Source: Methanobrevibacter thaueri (GTDB lineage: Archaea > Methanobacteriota > Methanobacteria > Methanobacteriales > Methanobacteriaceae). Taken from it: 64,000 nucleotides of DNA. Below, in pieces: positions 1 to 7,550 of this stretch. The notes below the pieces were generated by a model, which had not been told where the DNA came from, made no database searches, and worked only from the letters and a program-made list of their open reading frames with translations. Position 1 is the first letter of the stretch. Every line of letters starts with the position of its first letter. The stretch lies in assembly GCF_003111625.1 (NCBI RefSeq), contig NZ_MZGS01000016.1:124001-188000 (forward strand), read 5' to 3'. The position numbers and the translations under genes were made by a program.

Positions 1-55
1 ATCTTTAGACCAAATAGGAAATCAGTTATTTCATCAATCACACAAAACACCTCTA

Positions 56-290
56 AGTATTACTTTTTTTAAATTTATTTAAATACTCAGTATTACTCAA
101 AAATTTTTTAAGGGCCTCTCCCAAAAATTTTAAAACCCATTAAAAAATTAATTCAGTAAGTACCAACAGCCAAAAAGTATTACTTTTTTTGAGTTCATTT
201 AAATACTCAGTATTACTATTGATTATTTTAGACTACATAGTATATAAAATTATTACTTTTTTCGAGTTCATTTAAATACTCAGTATTACT
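56..290. repeat. Three 40-42 bp units of paired AGTATTACT palindromes
   Basis: Three near-identical units lie at 56-97, 176-217 and 251-290. Each begins and ends with AGTATTACT or a one-base variant, an odd palindrome (AGTA-T-TACT), and the inner part carries a common ATTTAAATACTC block; units 2 and 3 also share GAGTTCATTTAAATACTC, itself flanked by GAGT/ACTC. The units are AT-rich and separated by unrelated sequence. The only gene to the right ends here (minus strand), so the array is either the control region of a gene starting left of the window or an intergenic repeat cluster. No function is known to me. Confidence 0.75.
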
Positions 291-335
291 TGAGAAAAAA
301 ATAGTGAAAATTATTTTACAAAAAATGTGAAAAAA

Positions 336-620
336 TCAGTCGGAAAGGATAGTCATGACCTTCCGGGCGTAAACCCTATCCTTTTCCTTTTCATCTTCAG
401 GCAAGTCAGAAAATGGGATCATTAGCTTATCCCACTTATCCAGCCTATCTTTGACCCTTAAAACAACTTGCTGCTCCTCATCACTCAACTCAACATCTGA
501 TTTTTCAATGACTTTAAGCAATGAAGACAAATCATCAGATAACACATCCGCCCATTCGCACCATTGAACATGTTCCAATTCCGCCAATTTCTCCAATGTG
601 TCATCATTCATAATAATCAC
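336..620 (-). CDS. Small RyR-domain-like protein, third gene of the peptide/radical SAM operon
   Basis: This is an acidic protein of 91-94 residues. A GTG at 620 directly follows the stop of the radical SAM gene, and an in-frame ATG lies at 611; either could be used, and translation is probably coupled. The pattern ELEHxxW near the N-terminus and IPFSDLPEDEKEKDR near the C-terminus resembles the RyR repeat fold (Pfam RyR), which in prokaryotes occurs as small stand-alone domains of unclear function, sometimes linked to ligand binding. There is no signal peptide or membrane segment. The context suggests an accessory role for the upstream peptide-modifying enzyme, but this is inference. It could also be an unrelated small helical protein. 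Confidence 0.6.
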   Translation of the reverse strand: MIIMNDDTLEKLAELEHVQWCEWADVLSDDLSSLLKVIEKSDVELSDEEQQVVLRVKDRLDKWDKLMIPFSDLPEDEKEKDRVYARKVMTILSD

Positions 621-1748
621 TTATGGCTTCATTGCCAAATCCATTATGCTGAATGGATCTCCCTCTTTTCTAGGGGCAGGAGCACCCATTCCAAAAGCGG
701 ATTTGGCGAATTCCTTATTCATTCTCTTTGAAACTTCACCAAAAATCATCTTATATGCTGTGCATTGCGGATCTACAGCCTGTGGAGTCTGATATGCAAC
801 AATCGCATTGTAAGGACATCCACCCTCACAATATTTAACATATCTGCATTTCTTGCAGTTCTCATCCACATAATCCCTGAATTCCATAAGCTTTGCCCAT
901 GCATCGGATTGCTTCAAATCGTCAAAGCTTGGGTTTGTGGACACGTTGCCCAAAACATATTCAGGCATTCCGACAAAGCGGTAGCATGGATATATTGAGC
1001 CTTCCGAACCCACCGCCAAGGTGGTTCCAATGCAGTCCGCAAATGTGCATAGGGTTCCTCTTCTTCTAAGTGAGGACTTGCAGATATGGTCTAAATCCAT
1101 AACAGTGAACTTATCCAAATCATATAGATACTTATCCAACCAATCGATGAGCAATTTACCGTGTTCCTCCTGGTCAAGCGCCCAAGGGTCTGCATTATCT
1201 CCTCTAAGTGACGGCAATGCAGCATGAATCTTAAGATTCATCTTTTCACTCTTAAAGAACTCATACAACTCATCTGAAAAATCCTTTGAATAATCGGTAA
1301 CCGTTAAAACAAAATTAATAATCAGTCCCTTATCCTTGGCCAATCTGAACTTGGACATGGTCTTGTCAAAGTAGCCAACACCCCTCTGATAATCGTTTAT
1401 TTCCTTTGGCCCATCAATGCTTGTACTTACAACCACATTGTATTCCAAAAACAGGTCTATCAACTCTTCGGTCAAAAGCCAGATGTTGCTTTGAAGTGAA
1501 AATCCTTCAAGATTGTCCAATGTGGACAGCTTCGCCAATGCTTCCTTATAGAAGTCATATCCTGCGAGCAGCGGCTCTCCACCATGGAATGTGAAATGAA
1601 CCTTATCGTCCCTAAAGTCGCCTAGCCATTCAACAATCTGGTCGATTATTTCCAAATCCATCATTTCCCTTTTATTTTCAGAACCCCAACAGTATTTGCA
1701 GTTTGATGGACAGTTGAGTGTGGGGATAATCATTACATGAAATGTCAT
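621..1748 (-). CDS. Radical SAM/SPASM peptide-modifying enzyme
   Basis: This is a 375-residue radical SAM protein. The SAM-cluster motif is C13-x3-C17-x2-C20, followed by a GGEPLL element about 55 residues in. The C-terminal third has a SPASM-type set of cysteines (CTFADC, YPCYR, CKKCRYVKYCEGGCP, DPQC) for auxiliary 4Fe-4S clusters. This layout is shared by anaerobic sulfatase-maturating enzymes and RiPP maturases. The gene starts 2 bp after the stop of a 69-residue CxxC/CxxC peptide and is followed without a gap by the small RyR-like gene. From memory, methanogens have a dedicated peptide-modifying radical SAM family of this type (TIGR04083) next to a Cys-rich peptide family (TIGR04165), and this pair fits. 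A sulfatase-maturation role is less likely because no sulfatase is nearby. Confidence 0.85.
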   Translation of the reverse strand: MTFHVMIIPTLNCPSNCKYCWGSENKREMMDLEIIDQIVEWLGDFRDDKVHFTFHGGEPLLAGYDFYKEALAKLSTLDNLEGFSLQSNIWLLTEELIDLFLEYNVVVSTSIDGPKEINDYQRGVGYFDKTMSKFRLAKDKGLIINFVLTVTDYSKDFSDELYEFFKSEKMNLKIHAALPSLRGDNADPWALDQEEHGKLLIDWLDKYLYDLDKFTVMDLDHICKSSLRRRGTLCTFADCIGTTLAVGSEGSIYPCYRFVGMPEYVLGNVSTNPSFDDLKQSDAWAKLMEFRDYVDENCKKCRYVKYCEGGCPYNAIVAYQTPQAVDPQCTAYKMIFGEVSKRMNKEFAKSAFGMGAPAPRKEGDPFSIMDLAMKP

Positions 1749-1750
1749 AT

Positions 1751-1960
1751 TTAACCGTAAATTTTATTTAATTCGTTTAATAATTGTTTTTTCTCATCAG
1801 GATCCATATTTTCATTTACAAAGAATATGTAACCACAGTTTTCGCATTTTACAGTATCCATTTCTGCGTGGGACCTGTGATTGTCCAGCATTTTCCTGTG
1901 AGCTATCTTATCCTTTGAGCCACATTTCGGACATGGTGCTAATAATTCTTCAAGCTTCAT
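1751..1960 (-). CDS. Cys-rich small peptide, likely substrate of the adjacent radical SAM enzyme
   Basis: This 69-residue protein has two CxxC knuckles, C10-P-K-C13 and C39-E-N-C42, separated by a His/Arg-rich linker, and an acidic, Lys-containing tail. The spacing resembles a zinc ribbon, so a transcription-factor-like zinc protein is possible. Its position as first gene of a radical SAM/SPASM operon, only 2 bp upstream, matches the methanogen Cys-rich peptide family I recall as TIGR04165. An AGGTGA ribosome binding site lies 5 bp before the ATG. No leader-peptide cleavage site is evident, so whether it is processed cannot be judged. Confidence 0.75.
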   Translation of the reverse strand: MKLEELLAPCPKCGSKDKIAHRKMLDNHRSHAEMDTVKCENCGYIFFVNENMDPDEKKQLLNELNKIYG

Positions 1961-1971
1961 TTTTTCACCTT

Positions 1972-2000
1972 GGTATTACTTTGGTTTTCAAAATATATAA
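1972..2000 (-). promoter_or_regulatory. Probable promoter of the Cys-peptide/radical SAM operon
   Basis: On the minus strand a TATA-like AT run (about 1990-2000) precedes AGTAATACC (1972-1980), then the ribosome binding site and start at 1960. AGTAATACC differs by one base from the AGTAATACT palindrome repeated at 56-290. The placement between TATA box and start fits an operator, but one 9-mer is weak evidence. Confidence 0.4.
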
Positions 2001-2025
2001 TCATATATATTCATTTTGATGACAA

Positions 2026-3249
2026 TTAACGATTCAGGAACTTTACAATGTATTTATATGCCGGTATGCCAATGTTTTTTGCAATAGGCAATATATATTT
2101 AAGTCCTGGCAGTTCGAATTCCTTTTTGACCTTCTCAAGCTCGGAGATGATGTCAAGTTTTTGCGGACATTTCCTGAGGCATTTTCCACAGCCGTTGCAC
2201 AATCCCGCATTGGCTGCACTGCCCATTATTCCTCCGACAAGCTGATAGTAATCAAGAAAAGACTGGTTTATGAAACCCTTATGGTCAAAGAGATACTTTT
2301 CATTGTATGTCTTGATGCATTCGGGAATGTTGACCCCCTGAGGGCAAGGCATGCAATATCCGCAGGTGGAACAGTTAATCCTTAATGAATTCTTCATTAC
2401 TCTCTTGACGAGCTCCACGGTCTCCAGCTCCTCGAATGTCATGGACATTGGAGTTGTGGCATTGGCGATTGCAAGATTGTCATCAATCTGTTCCATTGAA
2501 TTCATCCCTGAAAGGACACAGCTGACATTCCGGTTGTTTAGCACCCACTGCAGAGCCCATTGGGCAGTAGTCTTGTTGGGGTCCGCCTTTTTGAATATCT
2601 CTTCAGCTTCCTTAGGCATCTTCCCGGCAAGGATTCCTCCCTTCAACGGTTCCATCACAAAAACACCCATTCCTTTGGAGGCGGCGTATTCTATTCCCTC
2701 CACGCTGGCCTGAACATTCTCATCAAAGTAGTTGTACTGGACCATAACAACATCCCAGTCATAACCGTCGATTAGGATGTCGAATTCCTCCTTGACGCCA
2801 TGATATGAAAAGCCGACATGCTTTATCTTGCCTTCTCTCTTGGCCTTGTTTAAAAAATCAATCAAGCCCCTTTTCAGCAATCTGTTGACGGTCTTCAGGT
2901 CCACTGAATGGATAAGATAATAATCAATGCAATCCCTTTGGAGGCGTTCCAGTTGCTCATCGAGGAAGTTTTCCATGTCCTCATACTTTCTGACATGAAT
3001 GGAGGGAAGTTTGGTGCATATCTTTACCTTCTCCTTATATTCCCCCTGCAGAATCTCACCTAAAAACTTCTCGCTATCCCCATAAAGATAGGCTGTGTCA
3101 ATGAAATTAACGCCATTATCGATTGCGTAATAGATTTGCTGTTTGGCTTTTTGTCTGTCTATCTTACCGTTTTTTAAAGGCAATCTCATTGCTCCAAAAC
3201 CCAATGGAGAAACTTCATCGCCTGTCTTTTTGATTAATCTATTTTGCAT
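2026..3249 (-). CDS. Aldo/keto reductase with C-terminal 4Fe-4S ferredoxin domain
   Basis: This 407-residue protein has an AKR barrel in the first ~280 residues: DTAYLYGDSE supplies the catalytic Asp51 and Tyr56, and the Lys lies in the KICTKLPS strand. After the barrel come CSTCGYCMPCP and CNGCGKCLRKCP, two cysteine motifs typical of the ferredoxin-type AKR family found in anaerobes and methanogens. The substrate cannot be told from sequence. Iron-sulfur centres suggest electron exchange with ferredoxin rather than, or in addition to, NADPH. It is transcribed alone; the peptide operon lies downstream on the same strand with its own promoter. Confidence 0.9.
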   Translation of the reverse strand: MQNRLIKKTGDEVSPLGFGAMRLPLKNGKIDRQKAKQQIYYAIDNGVNFIDTAYLYGDSEKFLGEILQGEYKEKVKICTKLPSIHVRKYEDMENFLDEQLERLQRDCIDYYLIHSVDLKTVNRLLKRGLIDFLNKAKREGKIKHVGFSYHGVKEEFDILIDGYDWDVVMVQYNYFDENVQASVEGIEYAASKGMGVFVMEPLKGGILAGKMPKEAEEIFKKADPNKTTAQWALQWVLNNRNVSCVLSGMNSMEQIDDNLAIANATTPMSMTFEELETVELVKRVMKNSLRINCSTCGYCMPCPQGVNIPECIKTYNEKYLFDHKGFINQSFLDYYQLVGGIMGSAANAGLCNGCGKCLRKCPQKLDIISELEKVKKEFELPGLKYILPIAKNIGIPAYKYIVKFLNR

Positions 3250-3277
3250 AATATCAACAGCAAAAAAATAAAATAAG

Positions 3278-3299
3278 AAGTTGCAATGGCTTGCAACTT
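3278..3299 (-). terminator. Hairpin terminator after galU
   Basis: A 9-bp perfect stem (AAGTTGCAA/TTGCAACTT) with a 4-nt loop lies 4 bp beyond the galU stop. On the minus strand it is followed by a T-rich run (about 3257-3277), which is what an intrinsic terminator looks like. Confidence 0.6.
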
Positions 3300-3303
3300 G
3301 AAC

Positions 3304-4155
3304 TTAAGCTTCCCTAATCATTTCCTTCATGTATTTGATCAGGTCATCTTTTGATTCAGGGTCATCCATTGCAAATTCGATGGATGTCTTCAACCATTCG
3401 AACCTGTTACCTATGTCATAGGTTTTTCCCTCAAAAGTGACACCGTAAATGGCATCCAATTTTGACAGCGCATCGGTCAATTGGATTTCCCCTCCGACGC
3501 CAGGTTCGGTCTCATCAATCTTATCGAAAATGTCAGGTGTCAAGACATAACGACCCATTATGGCCAAATTGGAAGGTGCCTGATGAGCCAATGGCTTTTC
3601 CACCAATTTTTCAATGTTGTAAACGTTATTTTCAACTTCAGTACCCTTGATGATACCATATCTTTCCACCTTTTCCTTAGGCACAGCCTCAAGGGAAATC
3701 GCTGAAGCGCCATACTTGTCATGAACGTCAATCAGCTGCTTTGTGCATGGAACAGGACCCTTTGTGATTGAATCGCCCAAAAGCACTGCGAATGACTCGC
3801 CGCCAACATGCTTTTTGGCACAGTAAATAGCATCTCCAAGACCTCTCTGTTCCTTTTGCCTTACATAACAGATATCCGCCAAATCAGTGATTGCACGAAC
3901 TTGCTTTAACCTGTCGTCCTTACCTGCACTTTGCAGGGTTTGCTCGAGTTCAAAGGATTTGTCGAAGTGGTCCTCAATGGATCTCTTATTCCTACCAGTT
4001 ACAATCAGAATATCATCTATTCCTGAAGCAACTGCCTCTTCTATAACATATTGAATTGTTGGCTTGTCATAAACTGGCAACATTTCCTTAGGTTGCGCTT
4101 TAGTAGCAGGCAGGAATCTTGTACCGAAGCCTGCTGCAGGAATTACAGCTTTCAT
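3304..4155 (-). CDS. galU: UTP--glucose-1-phosphate uridylyltransferase
   Basis: This 283-residue nucleotidyltransferase makes UDP-glucose from UTP and glucose-1-phosphate for glycan and cell-surface synthesis in the cytoplasm. The N-terminal signature GFGTRFLPATK with the following KEMLPV, the VLLGDS metal-binding strand, the GxYGxI-like VERYGII segment and EKP are all present, and the length matches the bacterial GalU family. The start is supported by a GGTGAT ribosome binding site 7 bp upstream. It stands between an adhesin-like gene and an aldo/keto reductase without an obvious operon partner. A thymidylyltransferase (RmlA) is less likely given the GalU-type motifs. Confidence 0.93.
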   Translation of the reverse strand: MKAVIPAAGFGTRFLPATKAQPKEMLPVYDKPTIQYVIEEAVASGIDDILIVTGRNKRSIEDHFDKSFELEQTLQSAGKDDRLKQVRAITDLADICYVRQKEQRGLGDAIYCAKKHVGGESFAVLLGDSITKGPVPCTKQLIDVHDKYGASAISLEAVPKEKVERYGIIKGTEVENNVYNIEKLVEKPLAHQAPSNLAIMGRYVLTPDIFDKIDETEPGVGGEIQLTDALSKLDAIYGVTFEGKTYDIGNRFEWLKTSIEFAMDDPESKDDLIKYMKEMIREA

Positions 4156-4241
4156 AAATTATCACCATAAACTTTTATTAATATACTTTTTAATTGAATT
4201 CTTATAAATAGATTAGTAATTTGAAAAAAAGGAAAATAGGG

Positions 4242-5969
4242 TTATTTTCTGACTGTAATCCTGTTTGAATTTGTTAATCCTTTGTAAGTTGTTTTAATCT
4301 TATATTTTCCCACTTTCAATTTTTTTGGGATTTTGAAAATAGCTATTCCCTTTTTGTTGGTTTTTAGTTTATATGTCTTGCCTTTGAATTTGACTTTAAC
4401 CAATTGATTTTTATATGCCTTTCCCTTAGAGTTAAGGACTTTGATTTTGAATTTAGCTGATTTCTTAACTTTTTTAGATTTGTTTTTAGTTATCAAAGTT
4501 GTCTTGACGGTTATCTTATTCTTAACCTTCACATCTTCAAACTTGGTGATTACTGTGTATTTGCCGGGTTTCATGTTGATTTTTAAAGTGGCATATCCAC
4601 TCTTGTCGGTTCTGACCTTGTATGTATTCTTGCCAATTGTGAAGTTGACGAATTTGCCGACAGCCGGTTTTCCATCGGCACCATAGACACGCACCTTGAA
4701 TTGTTTGGATTGCTTATAATACTTGACAAGGTTTTTAGAAACTATTTTGGTTTTGGGAACTATTTTGACTTCCAGTTTCCCCTTGCTGAATGACAATTGG
4801 ACAAAGCCGTCACGGTCCGCTGTCACGGTGACATTGCCTGGGATGTCCAATTCTGTGAACTCTGATAAGCTTCCATCATTTCCCAATAATAGGACATTGG
4901 ATTTCACTACAATAATGTCCCCTTTCTTAACAAAGTCCTGATTATAAGAAGCATTCAAAACAATCCAGTTATGGAGATTGCTGATCTTATCTATTTTTGT
5001 ATCAGGCAATATGTCTCCCCAGAAATTGTAGTCAGCAACAACATTTCCGGAATATGGATAAAGAGGACATCCCTCTGAACTTAGCAGGAATGAGTATTTA
5101 ATAAGTCCGTTTTCACCAAACCACATTATGTCCCTTCCGAAAATACTTCCTGAATTGACGAATTTGGAGTAGAGTATTGTGCCGTTTTCACCAATCCAAC
5201 AGATGGCGGCTCCTGCCCAGGCATCATTTTCATAGAATTCACTTTCCAGAACTTTACCTAATGAGCCTCTCCAACATATTGCTCCTCCGTAATTCGGATA
5301 TCCCACACCGTTATTTTTAAATATGCACCTGAAAACGGTTCCGTTTGTAGCATTCCATACTATTGCTCCGCCTTCATTGACCTTGGCTCCCATCGGTCTG
5401 AGCCTATACGTATGGATTTCAATTCCATTCACATCAATCCAGACCTCTTCCTTGTCGAATGGGTCATCCTCTATTCCGCTGCCGTAATTATTTGTAAAAT
5501 TGCAGTTTTCAACTGCTCCATTGGCCCCATTCCAGTAGATCGCACCACCTCCGGCACTATTTGAAAAATATCTTCCATAGGCATTTCCATTCACGAAATT
5601 GATATTCTTCAGTGTGACGTTATCTGCGGTGACATTAAACATTCTTGATGCCTTTTTTCCGTCCAGGGTATGGCCTGCCCCATCAATAGTGATTGATTTT
5701 GAAATCATGATTCCCTTATTTGAACCGTTTCTGTATTCATAGTCACAATCAAGGACCAATATTCCATTTTCAGGGGTTTCATTGATTTTTGCAGACAAAT
5801 CATCGAAAGTGGAAACATTGCTTTGCACCACATCCTGCTCAGCAGGATATGTTGTGTTGGCGTCACTGGCAACATCTGATGCGTTGACTGTGGAGATGAC
5901 TAAAAAGCCTAAAATCAATATTAAAATTCCCAAACAGATTTTAGATAAATTGCTTGATATCCGAAACAT
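4242..5969 (-). CDS. Adhesin-like surface protein with beta-helix and Ig-like repeats
   Basis: This 575-residue secreted protein has an N-terminal hydrophobic signal segment (about residues 8-30), then a right-handed beta-helix region (about 60-320) with recurring polymorphic-outer-membrane-type motifs such as GGAIYWNGANG and AICWIGENG. The C-terminal ~190 residues form two bacterial Ig-like units of about 80 residues (TxKGY/KKGIAxxKI and KPGKYTVxxxFE-type ends), very lysine-rich. No C-terminal membrane anchor is seen. This architecture is typical of adhesin-like proteins of Methanobrevibacter, thought to mediate attachment to pseudomurein or partner cells. The lysine-rich tail may hold it to the wall by charge (inference). 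Confidence 0.88.
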   Translation of the reverse strand: MFRISSNLSKICLGILILILGFLVISTVNASDVASDANTTYPAEQDVVQSNVSTFDDLSAKINETPENGILVLDCDYEYRNGSNKGIMISKSITIDGAGHTLDGKKASRMFNVTADNVTLKNINFVNGNAYGRYFSNSAGGGAIYWNGANGAVENCNFTNNYGSGIEDDPFDKEEVWIDVNGIEIHTYRLRPMGAKVNEGGAIVWNATNGTVFRCIFKNNGVGYPNYGGAICWRGSLGKVLESEFYENDAWAGAAICWIGENGTILYSKFVNSGSIFGRDIMWFGENGLIKYSFLLSSEGCPLYPYSGNVVADYNFWGDILPDTKIDKISNLHNWIVLNASYNQDFVKKGDIIVVKSNVLLLGNDGSLSEFTELDIPGNVTVTADRDGFVQLSFSKGKLEVKIVPKTKIVSKNLVKYYKQSKQFKVRVYGADGKPAVGKFVNFTIGKNTYKVRTDKSGYATLKINMKPGKYTVITKFEDVKVKNKITVKTTLITKNKSKKVKKSAKFKIKVLNSKGKAYKNQLVKVKFKGKTYKLKTNKKGIAIFKIPKKLKVGKYKIKTTYKGLTNSNRITVRK

Positions 5970-6026
5970 GTGTTAATATTAGTTAAGCAAATATTTTAAA
6001 AGTTTCTAAAAAAAGTTTTATATAAA

Positions 6027-6113
<87 letters not shown>

Positions 6114-6173
6114 ATAATAACAAAAGTAGTTATAAAAAAATATATTTCTCAAGTTATATATAGTTAACTATTT

Positions 6174-6587
6174 TTAGCATAATTTTATAGTTACATCCAT
6201 AACTTTTTCATTTTTTAAATCCTCAATCAGGTCACTGTCAAGATCCTTGGCTGCCTTGTCCGCATGAATCATCAGAGTGCGTGAGCATGTGTAGTCGCTG
6301 GTTCTGCACACAATGTCTGTCGGATGAGTCAGGGTCAGGTCCTCATGGCCAAAACCGTTGATTTCATCATGACCGTTCTCCGTATCAAGCATTACCTTAA
6401 TTCTTGTGTTGGAATCGGCTATCTTGTCCTTAAACTCCTGTGGAAAGTTCAGCATTGACTTGTCTGCTGATGTTCCGACAATGCAATCTGCAGTCGGGCC
6501 GATTTCAACATCCTTTGTTATCTCAAATGTTGATTTGTGTAGGGAAGTCACATTCCTATGGCCCCTGCTTTTAAGTTTGAAAATCAT
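6174..6587 (-). CDS. DUF371 family protein
   Basis: This is a small conserved archaeal protein of unknown function. The core signature RGHRNVTSLHKSTFEI, followed by GPTADCIVGTSADKSM and the HEDLTLTHPTDIVCRTS segment, matches DUF371. I chose the internal ATG at 6587 (137 residues, beginning MIFKLKS) because the family normally starts just before this strand; an upstream ATG at 6626 would add 13 hydrophobic residues. No clear ribosome binding site separates the two. The gene is divergent from the GIY-YIG gene. Confidence 0.8.
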   Translation of the reverse strand: MIFKLKSRGHRNVTSLHKSTFEITKDVEIGPTADCIVGTSADKSMLNFPQEFKDKIADSNTRIKVMLDTENGHDEINGFGHEDLTLTHPTDIVCRTSDYTCSRTLMIHADKAAKDLDSDLIEDLKNEKVMDVTIKLC

Positions 6588-6634
6588 AAATATAATTAGA
6601 TTGAGAAAACTAATAAAATTTTTCATGTGAGAAT

Positions 6635-7060
6635 ATGAAGGGATGCTATTGCCTGGTAATATACATTAAGAAAAAATCCGAAATAGGAATTGGAAAAAAA
6701 CTAGGAGTTCTTGAATTCAAAAAGGGAATCTATGTATATGTGGGTTCAGCAATGAATTCACTGGAAGCACGACTAAACAGACATTTAAGTGACAGCAAAA
6801 AACTACATTGGCATGTGGACTACCTTTTAAAAGAGGACAACTGTAAAATAATAGACATTATCTATAACATTGACAAGAAGGTGGAATGCGATATATCTCA
6901 ACACCTTAAAACACATGCAGTTGGAATAAAAAATTTCGGATGTTCAGACTGCAACTGCGAAAGCCACCTTTATTTTTTCAAAAATAGAAGTGAAGCTATT
7001 GAACATGTGAAAAATGCATATGATTCAATAGCCATCGAATGCAATTTCCTTAAAATATGA
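6635..7060 (+). CDS. Uri-type GIY-YIG domain protein (DUF123)
   Basis: This 141-residue protein starts with a GIY-YIG fold (GIYVYVGSA at about residues 31-39, followed by LEARLNRHL with the conserved Arg). The later WHVDYLL and CSDCNCESHLY segments mark the DUF123/Uri superfamily found alone or fused to endonuclease III in archaea. GIY-YIG domains are nucleases, so a DNA-repair role is plausible, but no activity is established for this small archaeal branch as far as I know. Its 3' end overlaps the convergent gene at 7050 by 11 bp. Confidence 0.85.
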   Translation: MKGCYCLVIYIKKKSEIGIGKKLGVLEFKKGIYVYVGSAMNSLEARLNRHLSDSKKLHWHVDYLLKEDNCKIIDIIYNIDKKVECDISQHLKTHAVGIKNFGCSDCNCESHLYFFKNRSEAIEHVKNAYDSIAIECNFLKI

Positions 7061-7541
7061 AACCTTTCTTTTTCTTGTGCCTATATGAAATCTCAAATGA
7101 GTTGAGTGCAATCTCCTTCAGGACTTCAGCATCACTGTCGCTGATTCCGACAATGTCTTCCCATTTCCTTTCAAGATCGGATATTTCATCTAGAATTTTA
7201 ATGCCTTCAGAAGTTAATGTGCAATCATATTCGAGCCCGTTGTTTGGTTGCTTATCAACCTCCACCAGACCCAATTTGGCAAGCTTCTCATATTTTTTCA
7301 AATACAGACCCAAATGAAGATTGAAAAGATCATCCTTTTTTGCCTTTTCAAATTGCTTTATTCTGATTTTTTTATGATGCGGCTTTTCATGCTTTTTGAC
7401 CTGCTTTAGGAGCTTAATCTGACTTTCATGCAAAAATATGCTCAGGTTTTCCCTTACATAAGTCATTTTAGACTCTTCGATAACCCCTATCAAAGCTGAG
7501 GCAGGCATCTTAGCTATAGCATCTTTATGGGGATGTGCCAT
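7050..7541 (-). CDS. Basic helical protein, possibly winged helix, third gene of the helicase unit
   Basis: I do not recognise this 163-residue protein with confidence. The middle is very basic (QVKKHEKPHHKKIRIKQFEKAKK), and the segment LKKYEKLAKLGLVEV...LTSEGIKIL looks like the recognition helix and wing of an archaeal winged-helix DNA-binding domain. Translation is coupled: the GAGGTGA ribosome binding site overlaps the stop of the HerA-like gene and the ATG is 9 bp after it. The function is probably linked to that ATPase and to the upstream helicase. Confidence 0.65.
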   Translation of the reverse strand: MAHPHKDAIAKMPASALIGVIEESKMTYVRENLSIFLHESQIKLLKQVKKHEKPHHKKIRIKQFEKAKKDDLFNLHLGLYLKKYEKLAKLGLVEVDKQPNNGLEYDCTLTSEGIKILDEISDLERKWEDIVGISDSDAEVLKEIALNSFEISYRHKKKKGFIF

Positions 7542-7550
7542 CCAGTCACC

